13,640 nt of DNA, from the NCBI GenBank assembly GCA_029865665.1, contig JARXAV010000174.1, positions 1-13,640 on the forward strand, in the 5' to 3' direction. Source of the DNA: Flectobacillus sp. Lineage in GTDB: Bacteria; Bacteroidota; Bacteroidia; Cytophagales; Spirosomataceae. Positions 6,737 through 13,640 of this stretch are shown here, piece after piece; within the stretch, counting starts at the first letter, position 1; every line of letters starts with the position of its first letter. The notes under the pieces were generated by a model. The model was not told where the DNA came from, did not search any database, and was given only the letters and a program-made list of their open reading frames with translations. Made by a program: the position numbers and the translations under genes.

Positions 6737-7288
6737 ATGGACAAAACAGTATTGACAATGCTCGAAAACCTGAAAGAGAAAACAGGTCATTCTTTGGCAG
6801 AATGGAAAGAATTAATTGCAAGTCAAAGTCTTTATAAACACGGAGAAATCGTAAAATTTCTTAAAGAAAAACACAATATTACACACGGGTATGCCTCTGA
6901 AATTGCCCTAAAAGTATTGGGTTCTGACGCCGATTCTGCATCTGATACCGACGCTCTGATTGAAAACCAGTACAAAGGCAAAGAACATTTGAAGCCATTT
7001 TACGAAAAATTAATTGCCGAAATTCAAAAATTTGACGGTGATTTTGAAATTGCTCCCAAGAAAACCTACGTTAGTTTGAAAAGAAAAAAGCAATTTATCA
7101 TCTTAAATCCAGCCTCAAAGACAAGATTTGAAATTGGTTTTAATCTAAAAGGCGTTGAAGCCAATGACAAATTGAAAGCTGAAAAACCTGATGGTATTTG
7201 CTCGCACAAAATCAACCTTACTGACATTAATGAAGTGGATGATGAGGTGATTGGTTGGATTAAAATGGCCTACGATAAAGCGGCATAA
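6737..7288 (+). CDS. DUF4287 and DUF5655 domain protein
   Basis: The product has 183 residues. An N-terminal helical DUF4287 domain (about 1-70) has the usual KTGHSLAEWKELI and HGEIVKFLKEKHNITHGYA segments. A C-terminal DUF5655 domain (about 80-182) has KPFYEKLIAEIQKFDGDFEI, PKKTYVSLKRKKQFIIL and the closing DDEVIGWIKMAYDKA. The two-domain order and length are standard for the family, which is common in soil and aquatic bacteria. DUF5655 is a small predicted transport- or nucleic-acid-associated domain with no proven reaction, so no function is assigned. It is cytoplasmic, with no signal peptide. The ATG follows an A-rich stretch, as is usual in Bacteroidota, without a Shine-Dalgarno sequence. 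It is a single-gene unit with its own terminator downstream and no visible damage. Confidence 0.88.
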   Translation: MDKTVLTMLENLKEKTGHSLAEWKELIASQSLYKHGEIVKFLKEKHNITHGYASEIALKVLGSDADSASDTDALIENQYKGKEHLKPFYEKLIAEIQKFDGDFEIAPKKTYVSLKRKKQFIILNPASKTRFEIGFNLKGVEANDKLKAEKPDGICSHKINLTDINEVDDEVIGWIKMAYDKAA

Positions 7289-7314
7289 TTAATTTTGCAA
7301 ACACTTTTGTACTG

Positions 7315-7366
7315 ACTCTTTTTCTTATTCTATTTTAAAGTAGGAGGAGAAAAAGAGTTTTCTATT
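7315..7366 (+). terminator. Rho-independent-type terminator of the DUF4287 gene
   Basis: ACTCTTTTTCT (7315-7325) pairs perfectly with AGAAAAAGAGT (7348-7358), and a smaller inner stem (CTATT with AGTAG, 7330-7343) extends it. A T-rich run (TTTTCTATTTT, from 7358) follows on the plus strand. It starts 27 bases after the DUF4287 stop. The stem is AT-rich but long, as expected in a low-GC genome. Confidence 0.65.
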
Positions 7367-7400
7367 TTCCAGTTGGAGTGTATCAAAAAGTGTGGGGCAG

Positions 7401-7574
7401 TCACGACGCTAGCTTGAATTGATCAGGTTTATCTAAAGATTTTATTGCCCTAAATTTTGGATATTTCTTTCTAAATTCACTATCCCAATCGTTATTCAAC
7501 ACCTTCGTTCTGGCATCGGAATTAGCTTCGTTACTCAAACCGCTATCTGACTTATTGGCATAAGGTACAGACAT
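7401..7574 (-). CDS. Unrecognised 57-aa ORF abutting the Tn3 relic, possibly truncated
   Basis: The minus frame from an ATG at 7572-7574 to the TAG at 7401-7403 encodes 57 hydrophilic residues (MSVPYANKSDSGLSN, then DWDSEFRKKYPKFRAIKSL). The composition looks gene-like and differs from the neighbouring relic. The frame stays open upstream to 7676, but those codons overlap the Tn3 coding sequence on the other strand and are a shadow. The ATG falls exactly where recognisable Tn3 sequence begins (about 7573), so this may be the surviving C-terminal end of a gene cut by the Tn3 insertion or a later deletion. The family is unknown. Chance is possible. Confidence 0.3.
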   Translation of the reverse strand: MSVPYANKSDSGLSNEANSDARTKVLNNDWDSEFRKKYPKFRAIKSLDKPDQFKLAS

Positions 7575-8809
7575 TCGATTGGAAAACGGGGAGTTAGTTT
7601 TACCACCCATCAAAGCGGATGAACTCAGTGATTCTGACAAACGATTGAGAGAACATGTCAATTTGAGACTTCCCAAAGTTGGTTTAGTGGAGATAATAAG
7701 AGAGGTGGATTCTTGGGTAAATTATACCAATGAACTTCGAGACGGAGATTCTTCTCGAAATTCGGAACGAGATTCTTTGATGTATGCAGCCCTGATGAGC
7801 AATGGTTGTAATATTCCATTAGCTGATTTGGCTCGTTCTTCGGATTTAGATTATCAGGCTTTGTGATGGGTAGCCAACAATCATTTTAGCGATGAAAATG
7901 TTAAAAAATCCAACAATATTATGGTGAATTTCCTGCATAAACAGTGGCTCAGTGAATATTGGGGCGACGGAACACTATCATCATCCGATGGGCAAAGATT
8001 CCATACCAGTGGCAAAATACGCAATGCAAGCTCTATCGTAAAGTATTTCGGATTTGGTAATGGAGTTACTTTTTATACCCATACCTCCGACCAATACTCT
8101 CAATATGGCTCAAAAGTAATTACTTCAACCGAACGGGATGCTACCTACGTTTTAGATGAAATCTTAGCTAATGAAACTGATTTGGAAATTTTAGAACACG
8201 CAACTGACACGCATGGATATACCGATTTACTTTTTGCGTTCTTTAACTTGGTAAACAAAAAACTTATTTCACGATTCAGAGATCTCAAAGGGCAAAGACT
8301 TTGCAAAATCAAATCAAGTGCCAGTAATGAATACAATGAATTAGAATACCCACCCCTTAAATTCACGGGTACGGTCAATATAAATTATCTAAAAAAACGC
8401 CCATGAGTTACAAAGAGTATCGGCATCGTTACAAACTGGAACGGTAACTGCCTCATTGTTAATGAATAAGCTACAAGGATACCCAAGACAAAACAATTTA
8501 ATGTACGTCTTACAGGCTTATGGACAATTAGAAAAGACAGTTTTTATCTATAATTATTTGCTGATACCTCCCATGAGAAGAAGAATCAATCGGCAACTCA
8601 ATAAAGGAGAACAGTTACATAATTTAAGGTCTTATTGATGGGTTTATTCGTAAACAACAGGAATCCGAACAACAAATTACAGCGTACAGTCTCACATTAT
8701 TAACCAATATTGTGATGACTTGGAACACCGTTTACATTCAAGAAATTCTCGGGGACGCCAAGTCAAAGAACTTAAAGAAGAAGGTTATGAAGTCAATGAA
8801 AGCAAAATT
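7573..8809 (+). pseudogene. Tn3-family transposase relic (tnpA, C-terminal catalytic part)
   Basis: Tn3-family TnpA enzymes are about 1000 residues; about 400 from the C-terminal half remain. Recognisable blocks in order are IRLENGELVLPP, the region up to LARSSDLDYQAL, WLSEYWGDGTLSSSDGQRFH, STERDATYVLDEIL, HATDTHGYTDLLFAFFNLV, SLQTGTVTASLLMNKLQGYP, RQNNLMYVLQAYGQLEKTVF, INRQLNKGEQLHNL and VMTWNTVYIQEIL. The reading is broken by an in-frame TGA (7864-7866) and by frame changes near 8404, 8626 and 8750. The first about 600 residues, the usual final residues (the SPCxxxHIN-type ending) and both 38-bp terminal repeats are missing. It cannot make an active enzyme. The right end runs into the AraC gene (8796), so a deletion or rearrangement joined the two. 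No resolvase gene is seen. Confidence 0.92.
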
Positions 8810-9643
8810 AGAATCGGTTGTTAGCGATAGAAAAAGCTCTTTTAAAATCCTATTGACTCCCAATCTGAATGAGTTATTCTACTGGCATTTTCATCCAGAA
8901 TATGAAATTGTTTATGTCGAAGCTGTCAGTGGATTTCGCCACATAGGTAATCATATTTCTAAATACGAGGGGAGTGATTTGGCTTTCATTGGACCAAATA
9001 TTCCTCATTTGAATTTTGACTATGGAGTGAAAGAAAAGGTAAATACCGTAGTGATTCAGATGAAAGAAAACTTTCTTGGGGAAGTTTTTCTCGCTTTACC
9101 CGAAATAGAACCCATTGCAAATTTATTTGAGCGAGCTAAACGTGGCTTGACTTTTAGTGGAGAAACCAAGTGGTTGGTTAGCCAAAAAATGAGGAATATT
9201 GCCACATTACCTCATTTTGAACAATTGATTGCTTTATTGGAAGTATTAAACCTACTGGCTAAAAGCACAGACGTAGAAGCACTTGAGGTGAAGCCAATTT
9301 CTCGTGTTTCAGTACTAAAAGAGCGGCAACGCTTGCAAAAGGTTCATCATTATATTGAGGTGAATTATCAGCAAGAAATTGATGTGAATGAGGTAGCAAA
9401 TTTATGTAACCTGACGACGGCTGCTTTTTGTAGATACTTCAAAAAAACGACTCATTATACCTTCACGGATTTTCTAAACCATTTTCGGATTAACCAGTCT
9501 AAGAGTTTACTCTTGCAACATAAAATGTTACGGAAGCTTGTTATGAAAGTGGTTTTTCTAACCTTTCTTATTTTAATAAAACCTTCAAAAAAATAACAGG
9601 AGAAAATCCATCTGCTTTTAAGAAAAGAAATTCGCTTGCCTAA
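8796..9643 (+). pseudogene. AraC-family regulator with C-terminal frameshift
   Basis: A cupin-like ligand domain (about 1-150: FYWHFHPEYEIVYVE, then RHIGNHISKYEGSDLAFIGP and NIPHLNFDYG) is followed by an AraC DNA-binding domain. The first helix-turn-helix is intact (IDVNEVANLCNLTTAAFCRY, then FKKTTHYTFTDFLNHFRINQ). After LLLQHK the frame goes out: as written it ends in a hydrophobic nonsense tail at 9596. Adding one base in the AAAA run at 9522-9525 restores the family's second helix-turn-helix (CYESGFSNLSYFNKTFKKIT, then GENPSAFKK) to a TAA at 9641-9643. As sequenced, the protein lacks half of its DNA-binding domain. ATG 8796 is chosen because MKAKLESVVSDRKSSFKIL is the family start; the upstream frame is Tn3 sequence. 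It was probably the activator of the GH115 gene, 82 bases on. A sequencing indel is the alternative. Confidence 0.88.
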
Positions 9644-9702
9644 GAAGTTTTTCGTTTATGCTATTGTAGATACCGCAGGACGCTTATCTAAAAACAGCAT
9701 CG

Positions 9703-9710
9703 TAGCTTTG
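9703..9710 (+). promoter_or_regulatory. Possible -7 box for the GH115 gene
   Basis: TAGCTTTG matches the Bacteroidota primary-sigma -7 element TAnnTTTG, 15 bases before the chosen ATG. No TTTG-type -33 element lies at the usual 19-21 base spacing, which could fit an activator-dependent promoter. The resulting leader would be very short. This is a pattern match only. Confidence 0.3.
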
Positions 9711-9725
9711 ATAAAAACTTGTAAT

Positions 9726-12164
9726 ATGAATACGATGATGATACAAAAATTAGCTACTTTCTTTTTAATGACTGCCTGCTCCTTGGCCGTTTTTACCAAC
9801 CATTCTTTAGGACAACATAAGTCTTCTTTTTCCCTAAGTAATCAGGTTGATATTCGTGTTGCCAATGAAAAAGAGCCTTTTGGGCAATTAATGGCTCATT
9901 TTTTAACGGATGACTTTAAAAAGGTATTTGGAGAAAGTAAGTCTCAATCGAGGATTCAGAAGGTGATTTTGAGAATTGCTCACGAACAGGTGGTAGGAAT
10001 TGATGCGAAAATGGTAGCTTCCATTGATAAAGCATTAGCCAACAAATGGGAGGTTTTTTCTTATAAAAACTATGAAAATAAAGGCGTTAAGTATTTAATT
10101 ATCAGCGGATCAGATAAACGTGGATTGGCGTACGGTGTTTTTACACTTTCCGAAAAAATAGGGGTAAGTCCTTGGTATTTTTGGGCGGACGTGCCTGTTA
10201 AAAAACGGACTACTTCTTTCGCTATTTTGGACACCTTGAGTCAAGAACCATCGGTGAAATATCGAGGTATTTTTATCAATGATGAAGACTGGGGCTTACA
10301 ACCTTGGGCTGCCAAAACCTTTGAGACAGCTACTAAAGATATTGGTCCAAAAACATACGCAAAAGTGTTTGAATTGCTCTTACGTTTGAAAGCCAATTTG
10401 ATTTGGCCAGCCATGCACCCAAGCACAAAAGCTTTTTATCATTATCCCGATAATAAACTTGTTGCCCAGCAATATGCCATTGTGGTCGGTACTTCGCATG
10501 CCGAACCCATGATGCGAAATAATGTGGATGAATGGATTGATAGTACGATGGGGGATTACAATTACTTGACGAATAAAAACCGAATTCTGGATTATTGGAC
10601 AAAGCGTATTGAAGAAATTAAGGGTTTTGAGAACCTGTATTCTATTGGAATGCGTGGAAAACACGATAGCGGAATGGAAGGAATCAAAACAAAAAGCGAG
10701 GCTGTAAGTCTGACAAATAGAATTATTGACGATGAGCGTAATTTATTGAGCAAGTTGCTAAATAAACCAAAAGAGTCTGTTCCTCAGGTGCTTACTTTGT
10801 ATAAAGAAGTGTTGGAGTTGTATAAAGAAGGCTTAAATGTACCCGAAGATGTTACGCTCATTTGGCCTGATGATAATTATGGCTATGTAAAAAGTTTGAG
10901 TAATGAGCAAGAGCGAAAACGTTCGGGTGGAGCAGGGGTATATTATCATGCTTCGTACTGGGGCAGACCGCACGACTATCTTTGGGTAGGTACAACCGAC
11001 CCTACTTTGATGCGTTTTGAGATGCAAAAAAGCTACGAATTAGGGGCAAATAAAGTCTGGGTCGTGAATGTTGGGGATATAAAACCTCTGGAATATCCAA
11101 CTCAATTGTTTTTAGATATGGCTTATAATATGAAGCCTTTCCTAAAAAATGAATCGGTGTTTACACATTTGGAAAATTGGACGTTGACCAATTTAGGAAA
11201 TAAAGAAGTAGCGTCTATTTTGATGAAAAACTATGAGTTGGCCTTTGTTCGTAAGCCCGAATTTATGGGATGGAGTAAAGTAGAGCCTACTACCCAAACG
11301 AAACCAACGAGCTTTAGTCCCGCTGAAATTGCACAAAGAATGGGAGATTTTCAGCAACTTGAAAAGCTCGTAACTACCAATGAACCTCGTGATAAAACGT
11401 ATGAGTCAAGCTATTTTCAGTTGGTGAAATATTCAGTGTTGGCCGCTAGTAAAATGAATCAGAAATTTTTAAACCTTGATTTGTTTTATACCAATCCCGT
11501 GAATGAAAGAACGGAACAAGACCCTAATTTTCAACGTGCTTTGAGTGCTTACCAAGCGATTCAAGAGCTTACCCAAACCTATAATCAACAAGTATCAGGT
11601 GGTAAATGGAATCATATCATGAGCATGAAACCTCGAAATTTGCCAGTGTTTAAAAGTCCTGTGGAGTTGAAAAAAGTGGAACAGAAAAAAGTGACAACAC
11701 CCACTTCGTCCTTGTCGATTCCCGCAGGAGCTTATACACGTATGGTGTCAACACCAAGTGCTTATTGGGAGAAAATTGCAGAACCAAGTTTTTCTAAAAA
11801 TGCCTTAGTCACTAAACCTTTTACGTTGGCAAATTCCTTGGAAAATGGGAGCACTAACCAACCGATGGTAGAATATGAGGTAGAACTTGCTGAAAGTAAA
11901 TTATACACGCTAAAAGTGCAAGCGATTCCCTTGCATCCACTTAACCGTAAATTGGGACAAAAAATAGCGGTTCAGTTGGATAATAATGAATTGCAAGTAA
12001 TTGATTTTGAGACATTTGACCGTAGTGACGAATGGAAGAAAAACGTGCTGAGTAATAAGTCGATTAAGAGCCTAAAAGCGGTGAATTTAGAGCAAGGAAA
12101 ACATCTAATTAGACTGAAAATGATTGACCCAGGGGTATTGATTGATAGGTTAATTATTGATTAA
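9726..12164 (+). CDS. GH115 alpha-glucuronidase, secreted
   Basis: The product has 812 residues from the ATG at 9726. Glycoside hydrolase family 115 enzymes remove (4-O-methyl-)glucuronic acid side groups from xylan and some from other polysaccharides. A signal peptide (residues 1-30, ending SLGQ) predicts export; the Cys at 18 lacks a canonical lipobox. Family blocks are RGIFINDEDWGLQPW (180-194), ANLIWPAMH (223-231), GTSHAEPM (255-262), MRGKHDSGM (309-317), WPDDNYGY and YYHASYWGRPHDYLWV, ending in a GH115 C-terminal domain that closes with IDPGVLIDRLIID. The upstream frame to a TTG at 9636 overlaps the AraC tail and is not needed. The AraC gene directly upstream fits a regulator-enzyme pair. 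No SusC/SusD genes are visible, so this is not evidently part of a polysaccharide utilisation locus. It is intact, while its neighbours are decayed. Confidence 0.95.
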   Translation: MNTMMIQKLATFFLMTACSLAVFTNHSLGQHKSSFSLSNQVDIRVANEKEPFGQLMAHFLTDDFKKVFGESKSQSRIQKVILRIAHEQVVGIDAKMVASIDKALANKWEVFSYKNYENKGVKYLIISGSDKRGLAYGVFTLSEKIGVSPWYFWADVPVKKRTTSFAILDTLSQEPSVKYRGIFINDEDWGLQPWAAKTFETATKDIGPKTYAKVFELLLRLKANLIWPAMHPSTKAFYHYPDNKLVAQQYAIVVGTSHAEPMMRNNVDEWIDSTMGDYNYLTNKNRILDYWTKRIEEIKGFENLYSIGMRGKHDSGMEGIKTKSEAVSLTNRIIDDERNLLSKLLNKPKESVPQVLTLYKEVLELYKEGLNVPEDVTLIWPDDNYGYVKSLSNEQERKRSGGAGVYYHASYWGRPHDYLWVGTTDPTLMRFEMQKSYELGANKVWVVNVGDIKPLEYPTQLFLDMAYNMKPFLKNESVFTHLENWTLTNLGNKEVASILMKNYELAFVRKPEFMGWSKVEPTTQTKPTSFSPAEIAQRMGDFQQLEKLVTTNEPRDKTYESSYFQLVKYSVLAASKMNQKFLNLDLFYTNPVNERTEQDPNFQRALSAYQAIQELTQTYNQQVSGGKWNHIMSMKPRNLPVFKSPVELKKVEQKKVTTPTSSLSIPAGAYTRMVSTPSAYWEKIAEPSFSKNALVTKPFTLANSLENGSTNQPMVEYEVELAESKLYTLKVQAIPLHPLNRKLGQKIAVQLDNNELQVIDFETFDRSDEWKKNVLSNKSIKSLKAVNLEQGKHLIRLKMIDPGVLIDRLIID

Positions 12165-12210
12165 AATCAATGTTCATTTATTTGTACTTACTTTTTCAAT
12201 GAGGCTTTTG

Positions 12211-12252
12211 TACGGTAACATTTACCGTAGTTGTGATTAATGATTTACCGTA
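12211..12252. repeat. Inverted and direct TTACCGTA motifs
   Basis: TACGGTAACATTTACCGTA (12211-12229) is a perfect palindrome with 8-base arms and a 3-base spacer. A further copy of TTACCGTA lies at 12245-12252, so two direct copies are 23 bases apart. The set is downstream of GH115 and overlaps the start of the PhnA relic. It might be a binding site (LytTR-type sites are direct repeats at a period of about 21-22) or a short structured repeat. The role is unknown. Confidence 0.4.
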
Positions 12253-12378
12253 AAAGGAGTTCCGAAAGCAATTAAAGCAGGAACAAAGGTGAAAAACATT
12301 CGTTTAACAGATGGTGACTCTAAAATCGACGGTTTTGGTTCAATAGCGTTGAAATCTGAATTTATGACAAAAGTATAA
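12244..12378 (+). pseudogene. PhnA/YjdM-like protein, C-terminal relic
   Basis: About 44 codons end at TAA (12376-12378) and read [20 protein letters not shown], then [14 protein letters not shown]. This matches by eye the C-terminal domain of PhnA (YjdM) proteins, where a strand ([10 protein letters not shown]) and a terminal LKSEFxKKV are characteristic. The CDCKIDG-like region is shortened. In-frame TAA and TGA codons lie directly upstream (12238-12243), with no start codon, and the N-terminal zinc-ribbon part is missing. Despite its historical name, the family's role in phosphonate metabolism is not established. It is a dead fragment, probably left by a deletion. Confidence 0.75.
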
Positions 12379-12825
12379 GGGCATAGCCGGTTACTGAGTA
12401 ATTCTTTCACTTAGTGGGTGAATTTATTCATCCGTGTCGAGACAGAGTAAACAACTTCAAACACAAAAACTAGAAATTCACTAGCTCAATTCTTTTGGTT
12501 TTAAGCCGTAAGCACAAATTCCCGTAATTAATAAGGGTAAATTAAAGACTGTGGTGGATGGACTAGGCCGGTGGCATTACTTGAATAGCGGGAAAAAGAT
12601 ATTTTTATTTAAAAACAAAGTTTTATTCCGTAAAATCTAGAAGACACCCCTTAAGGTGCATTTCTAATAGTAAATGTAAAAAATAGTCTTTTTTGAGCAA
12701 TAATATGATTTAATAGTGTCATTAATCTTGTTGTTTCAATTGTAATTTTAAAATTTACAAATCCGTAAACAATCGATTTTTATATCGAAGTCATCTTGAC
12801 TTTTGCTAGAATTGCTTAGAAAATA
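12379..12825. other. Non-coding stretch with a possible small relic
   Basis: No intact gene is visible. At 12512-12640 a 42-codon plus-strand frame, without a start codon, reads KLKTVVDGLGRWHYLNSGKK, which looks like a fragment of a real protein, but I do not recognise it. The remainder is very AT-rich, including an A6-N5-T6 run (12678-12694) that is probably composition. This is the left flank of the IS5-family element. Confidence 0.35.
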
Positions 12826-12875
12826 AAAAAGGTTGCAGATATTTGTTTTGCGAACCATACCAAAGCAACCTTTTT
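12826..12875 (+). promoter_or_regulatory. Hairpin covering the transposase start
   Basis: AAAAAGGTTGC (12826-12836) pairs perfectly with GCAACCTTTTT (12865-12875), which ends directly at the ATG (12876). Transcripts entering from outside would carry the hairpin and have the start region tied up, a known insertion-sequence device against run-on expression. GGTTGC can also pair with GCGAACC (12850-12856) with one bulge, so two exclusive folds are possible. The pairing is seen; the regulatory role is inferred. Confidence 0.5.
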
Positions 12876-13640
12876 ATGTACTACGTACTCAGCAAAGATA
12901 TAATAGAATCAGAAATAATTTGTCATTTACCTGTAAGAAAACGAGGTTTTAAGCCCCAAGCACCGACTTGTGAAATAATTAACTGTATTCTTTATAAGCT
13001 GAAGACGGGTATCCAATGGCATTTATTACCAGTCGAGAGTTTATTCAGTACTCATATTCTTCATTATAAAACTGTTTTTGGGCATTATCGTCGATGGTGC
13101 AAAGAGGGAGTTTGGCAAAAATGCTGGATAGAACTATTGAAAAAATACAAGTCTTCATTTGACCTTTCAGTGGTAAATTTGGATGGAAGTCATGTCTCAT
13201 GTATTCGTGGCGGCGAAGAAGTTGGCTATCAGGGACGAAAGAAGCATAAAACAACAAATGCTCTTTACTTGACTGATAAACAAGGACTTGTATTGGCCAT
13301 GTCAACGCCAGTTTCAGGCAATCACAATGATTTATTTAACATTGAGCAGACTTTTGAAGAACTCACTACGATGTTAGAGGATGCTACTATTTCAGTTGAT
13401 GGGATATTTATGAATGCGGACGCAGGTTTCGATTCGGAAAACTTACATCAATTATGTCATCAAAAACAAATTATCGCCAATATTGCTCCTAACAAAAGGA
13501 ACACTACTGACGATAATTGGTCTCGTATCATGGACGAAGAACTCTACAAAGAGAGGTATTCTATTGAAAGAACTAATGCATGAATAGATAGTTACAGGTC
13601 TTTGTTAAATCGCTTTGACACAACGATTTCAAGTTGGATG
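12876..13640 (+). pseudogene. IS5-family DDE transposase with late nonsense codon (cut by window edge)
   Basis: From ATG 12876, 235 residues are readable before a TGA at 13581-13583. An in-frame TTG 33 bases earlier lies in the hairpin and is not preferred. The DUF4096-like N-terminus (RKRGFKPQAPTCEIINCILY, then KLKTGIQWHLLP) and the catalytic triad are present: D103 (VNLDGSHV), D182 (MNADAGFDSE) and E231 in ERYSIERTNA. In relatives the next residue is Trp (ERTNAW), so TGG has probably become TGA. After it the same frame continues with family sequence (IDSYRSLLNRFDTTISSW) to the window edge. The truncated protein keeps all catalytic residues and lacks only about 20-30 C-terminal residues, so residual activity is possible. 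A genuine early stop is less likely because the downstream homology is intact. Confidence 0.85.

Larger units (their letters stand above)
12826..13640 (+). mobile_element. IS5-family insertion sequence, left part
   Basis: The element holds a DDE transposase beginning 50 bases inside a likely left end. The terminal repeat is probably within AAAAAGGTTGCAGATATTTG at about 12826-12845, but this cannot be confirmed because the right end lies beyond base 13640. No target duplication can be checked. Elements of this size class are about 850-900 bases, so only a few tens of bases should be missing. Confidence 0.75.

Noticed and set aside
7376..7430. Insertion-sequence end (GTATCAAAAAGTG) or a Tn3 terminal repeat starting GGGG at 7394
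   Set aside because: No matching inverted copy was found in the window, so neither can be supported; the GGGG match alone is weak.
10241..11027. Several minus-strand ORFs inside GH115
   Set aside because: All lie opposite conserved GH115 coding sequence and show no family features.
12156..12171. Terminator of GH115 (ATTGAT and ATCAAT around the stop codon)
   Set aside because: The stem has only six AT-rich pairs, overlaps the stop codon and has no adjacent T-run.
7864..13583. TGA used for tryptophan or another residue, suggested by the in-frame TGA codons at 7864 and 13581
   Set aside because: Both are in decayed mobile elements. The intact genes use TGG for Trp (several in GH115), and no Bacteroidota code with reassigned TGA is known to me.
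1..13640. CRISPR arrays, tRNA or rRNA genes
   Set aside because: No regularly spaced repeats and no recognisable RNA gene sequence were seen on either strand.

Overview
The window looks like a gene-poor, decaying stretch of a low-GC Bacteroidota chromosome, most likely a Cytophagales relative of Emticicia, Runella or Spirosoma. The grounds are AT-rich codon use, a LytTR regulator beside a LytS-type histidine kinase, YCII and DUF1569 proteins, and an AraC regulator beside a GH115 alpha-glucuronidase. Start sites lack strong Shine-Dalgarno sequences. The genus is inference; no rRNA or tRNA is visible.

Layout. (1) 1-528: the C-terminal 175 residues of an unrecognised, very basic protein that runs off the left edge. 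(2) 529-1396: no intact gene; a 68-bp palindrome, a doubtful 58-aa ORF and a frameshifted relic. (3) 1397-2882, minus strand: a cluster of YCII-family, DUF1569 (DinB-like) and membrane-anchored SRPBCC genes, with a strong hairpin between the first two. (4) 2883-3400: a short relic and a 101-bp imperfect palindrome resembling a MITE. (5) 3401-6116: a signalling locus. A stand-alone receiver protein (minus) is divergent from a LytTR response regulator and a LytS/YehU-type kinase (plus) that are one base apart. (6) 6117-6736: non-coding, with one perfect inverted repeat. (7) 6737-7288: an intact DUF4287/DUF5655 gene with a good terminator. (8) 7401-9643: wreckage. A Tn3-family transposase relic (about 400 residues, one in-frame stop, three frame changes, both ends missing) runs directly into an AraC-family regulator that has itself lost its second helix-turn-helix through an apparent one-base deletion. 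(9) 9726-12164: an intact, secreted GH115 alpha-glucuronidase. (10) 12165-12825: a C-terminal relic of a PhnA/YjdM-type protein, a repeated TTACCGTA motif and a further unrecognised fragment. (11) 12826-13640: the left part of an IS5-family insertion sequence whose transposase has a TGA just after the catalytic glutamate and continues to the right edge.

How the parts relate. The receiver/LytTR/kinase group probably forms one signalling module with a shared divergent control region. The AraC gene was probably the local activator of the GH115 gene, whose product would remove (4-O-methyl-)glucuronic acid from xylan or similar polysaccharides; that link appears broken here. The remaining gaps are relics, palindromes and mobile-element remains. 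I found no CRISPR array, no RNA gene and no convincing novel defence system. The most unusual items are the Tn3-AraC junction, the frameshifted regulator beside an intact enzyme, and the long palindromes. Several frame changes could be assembly or sequencing errors and should be checked against reads.
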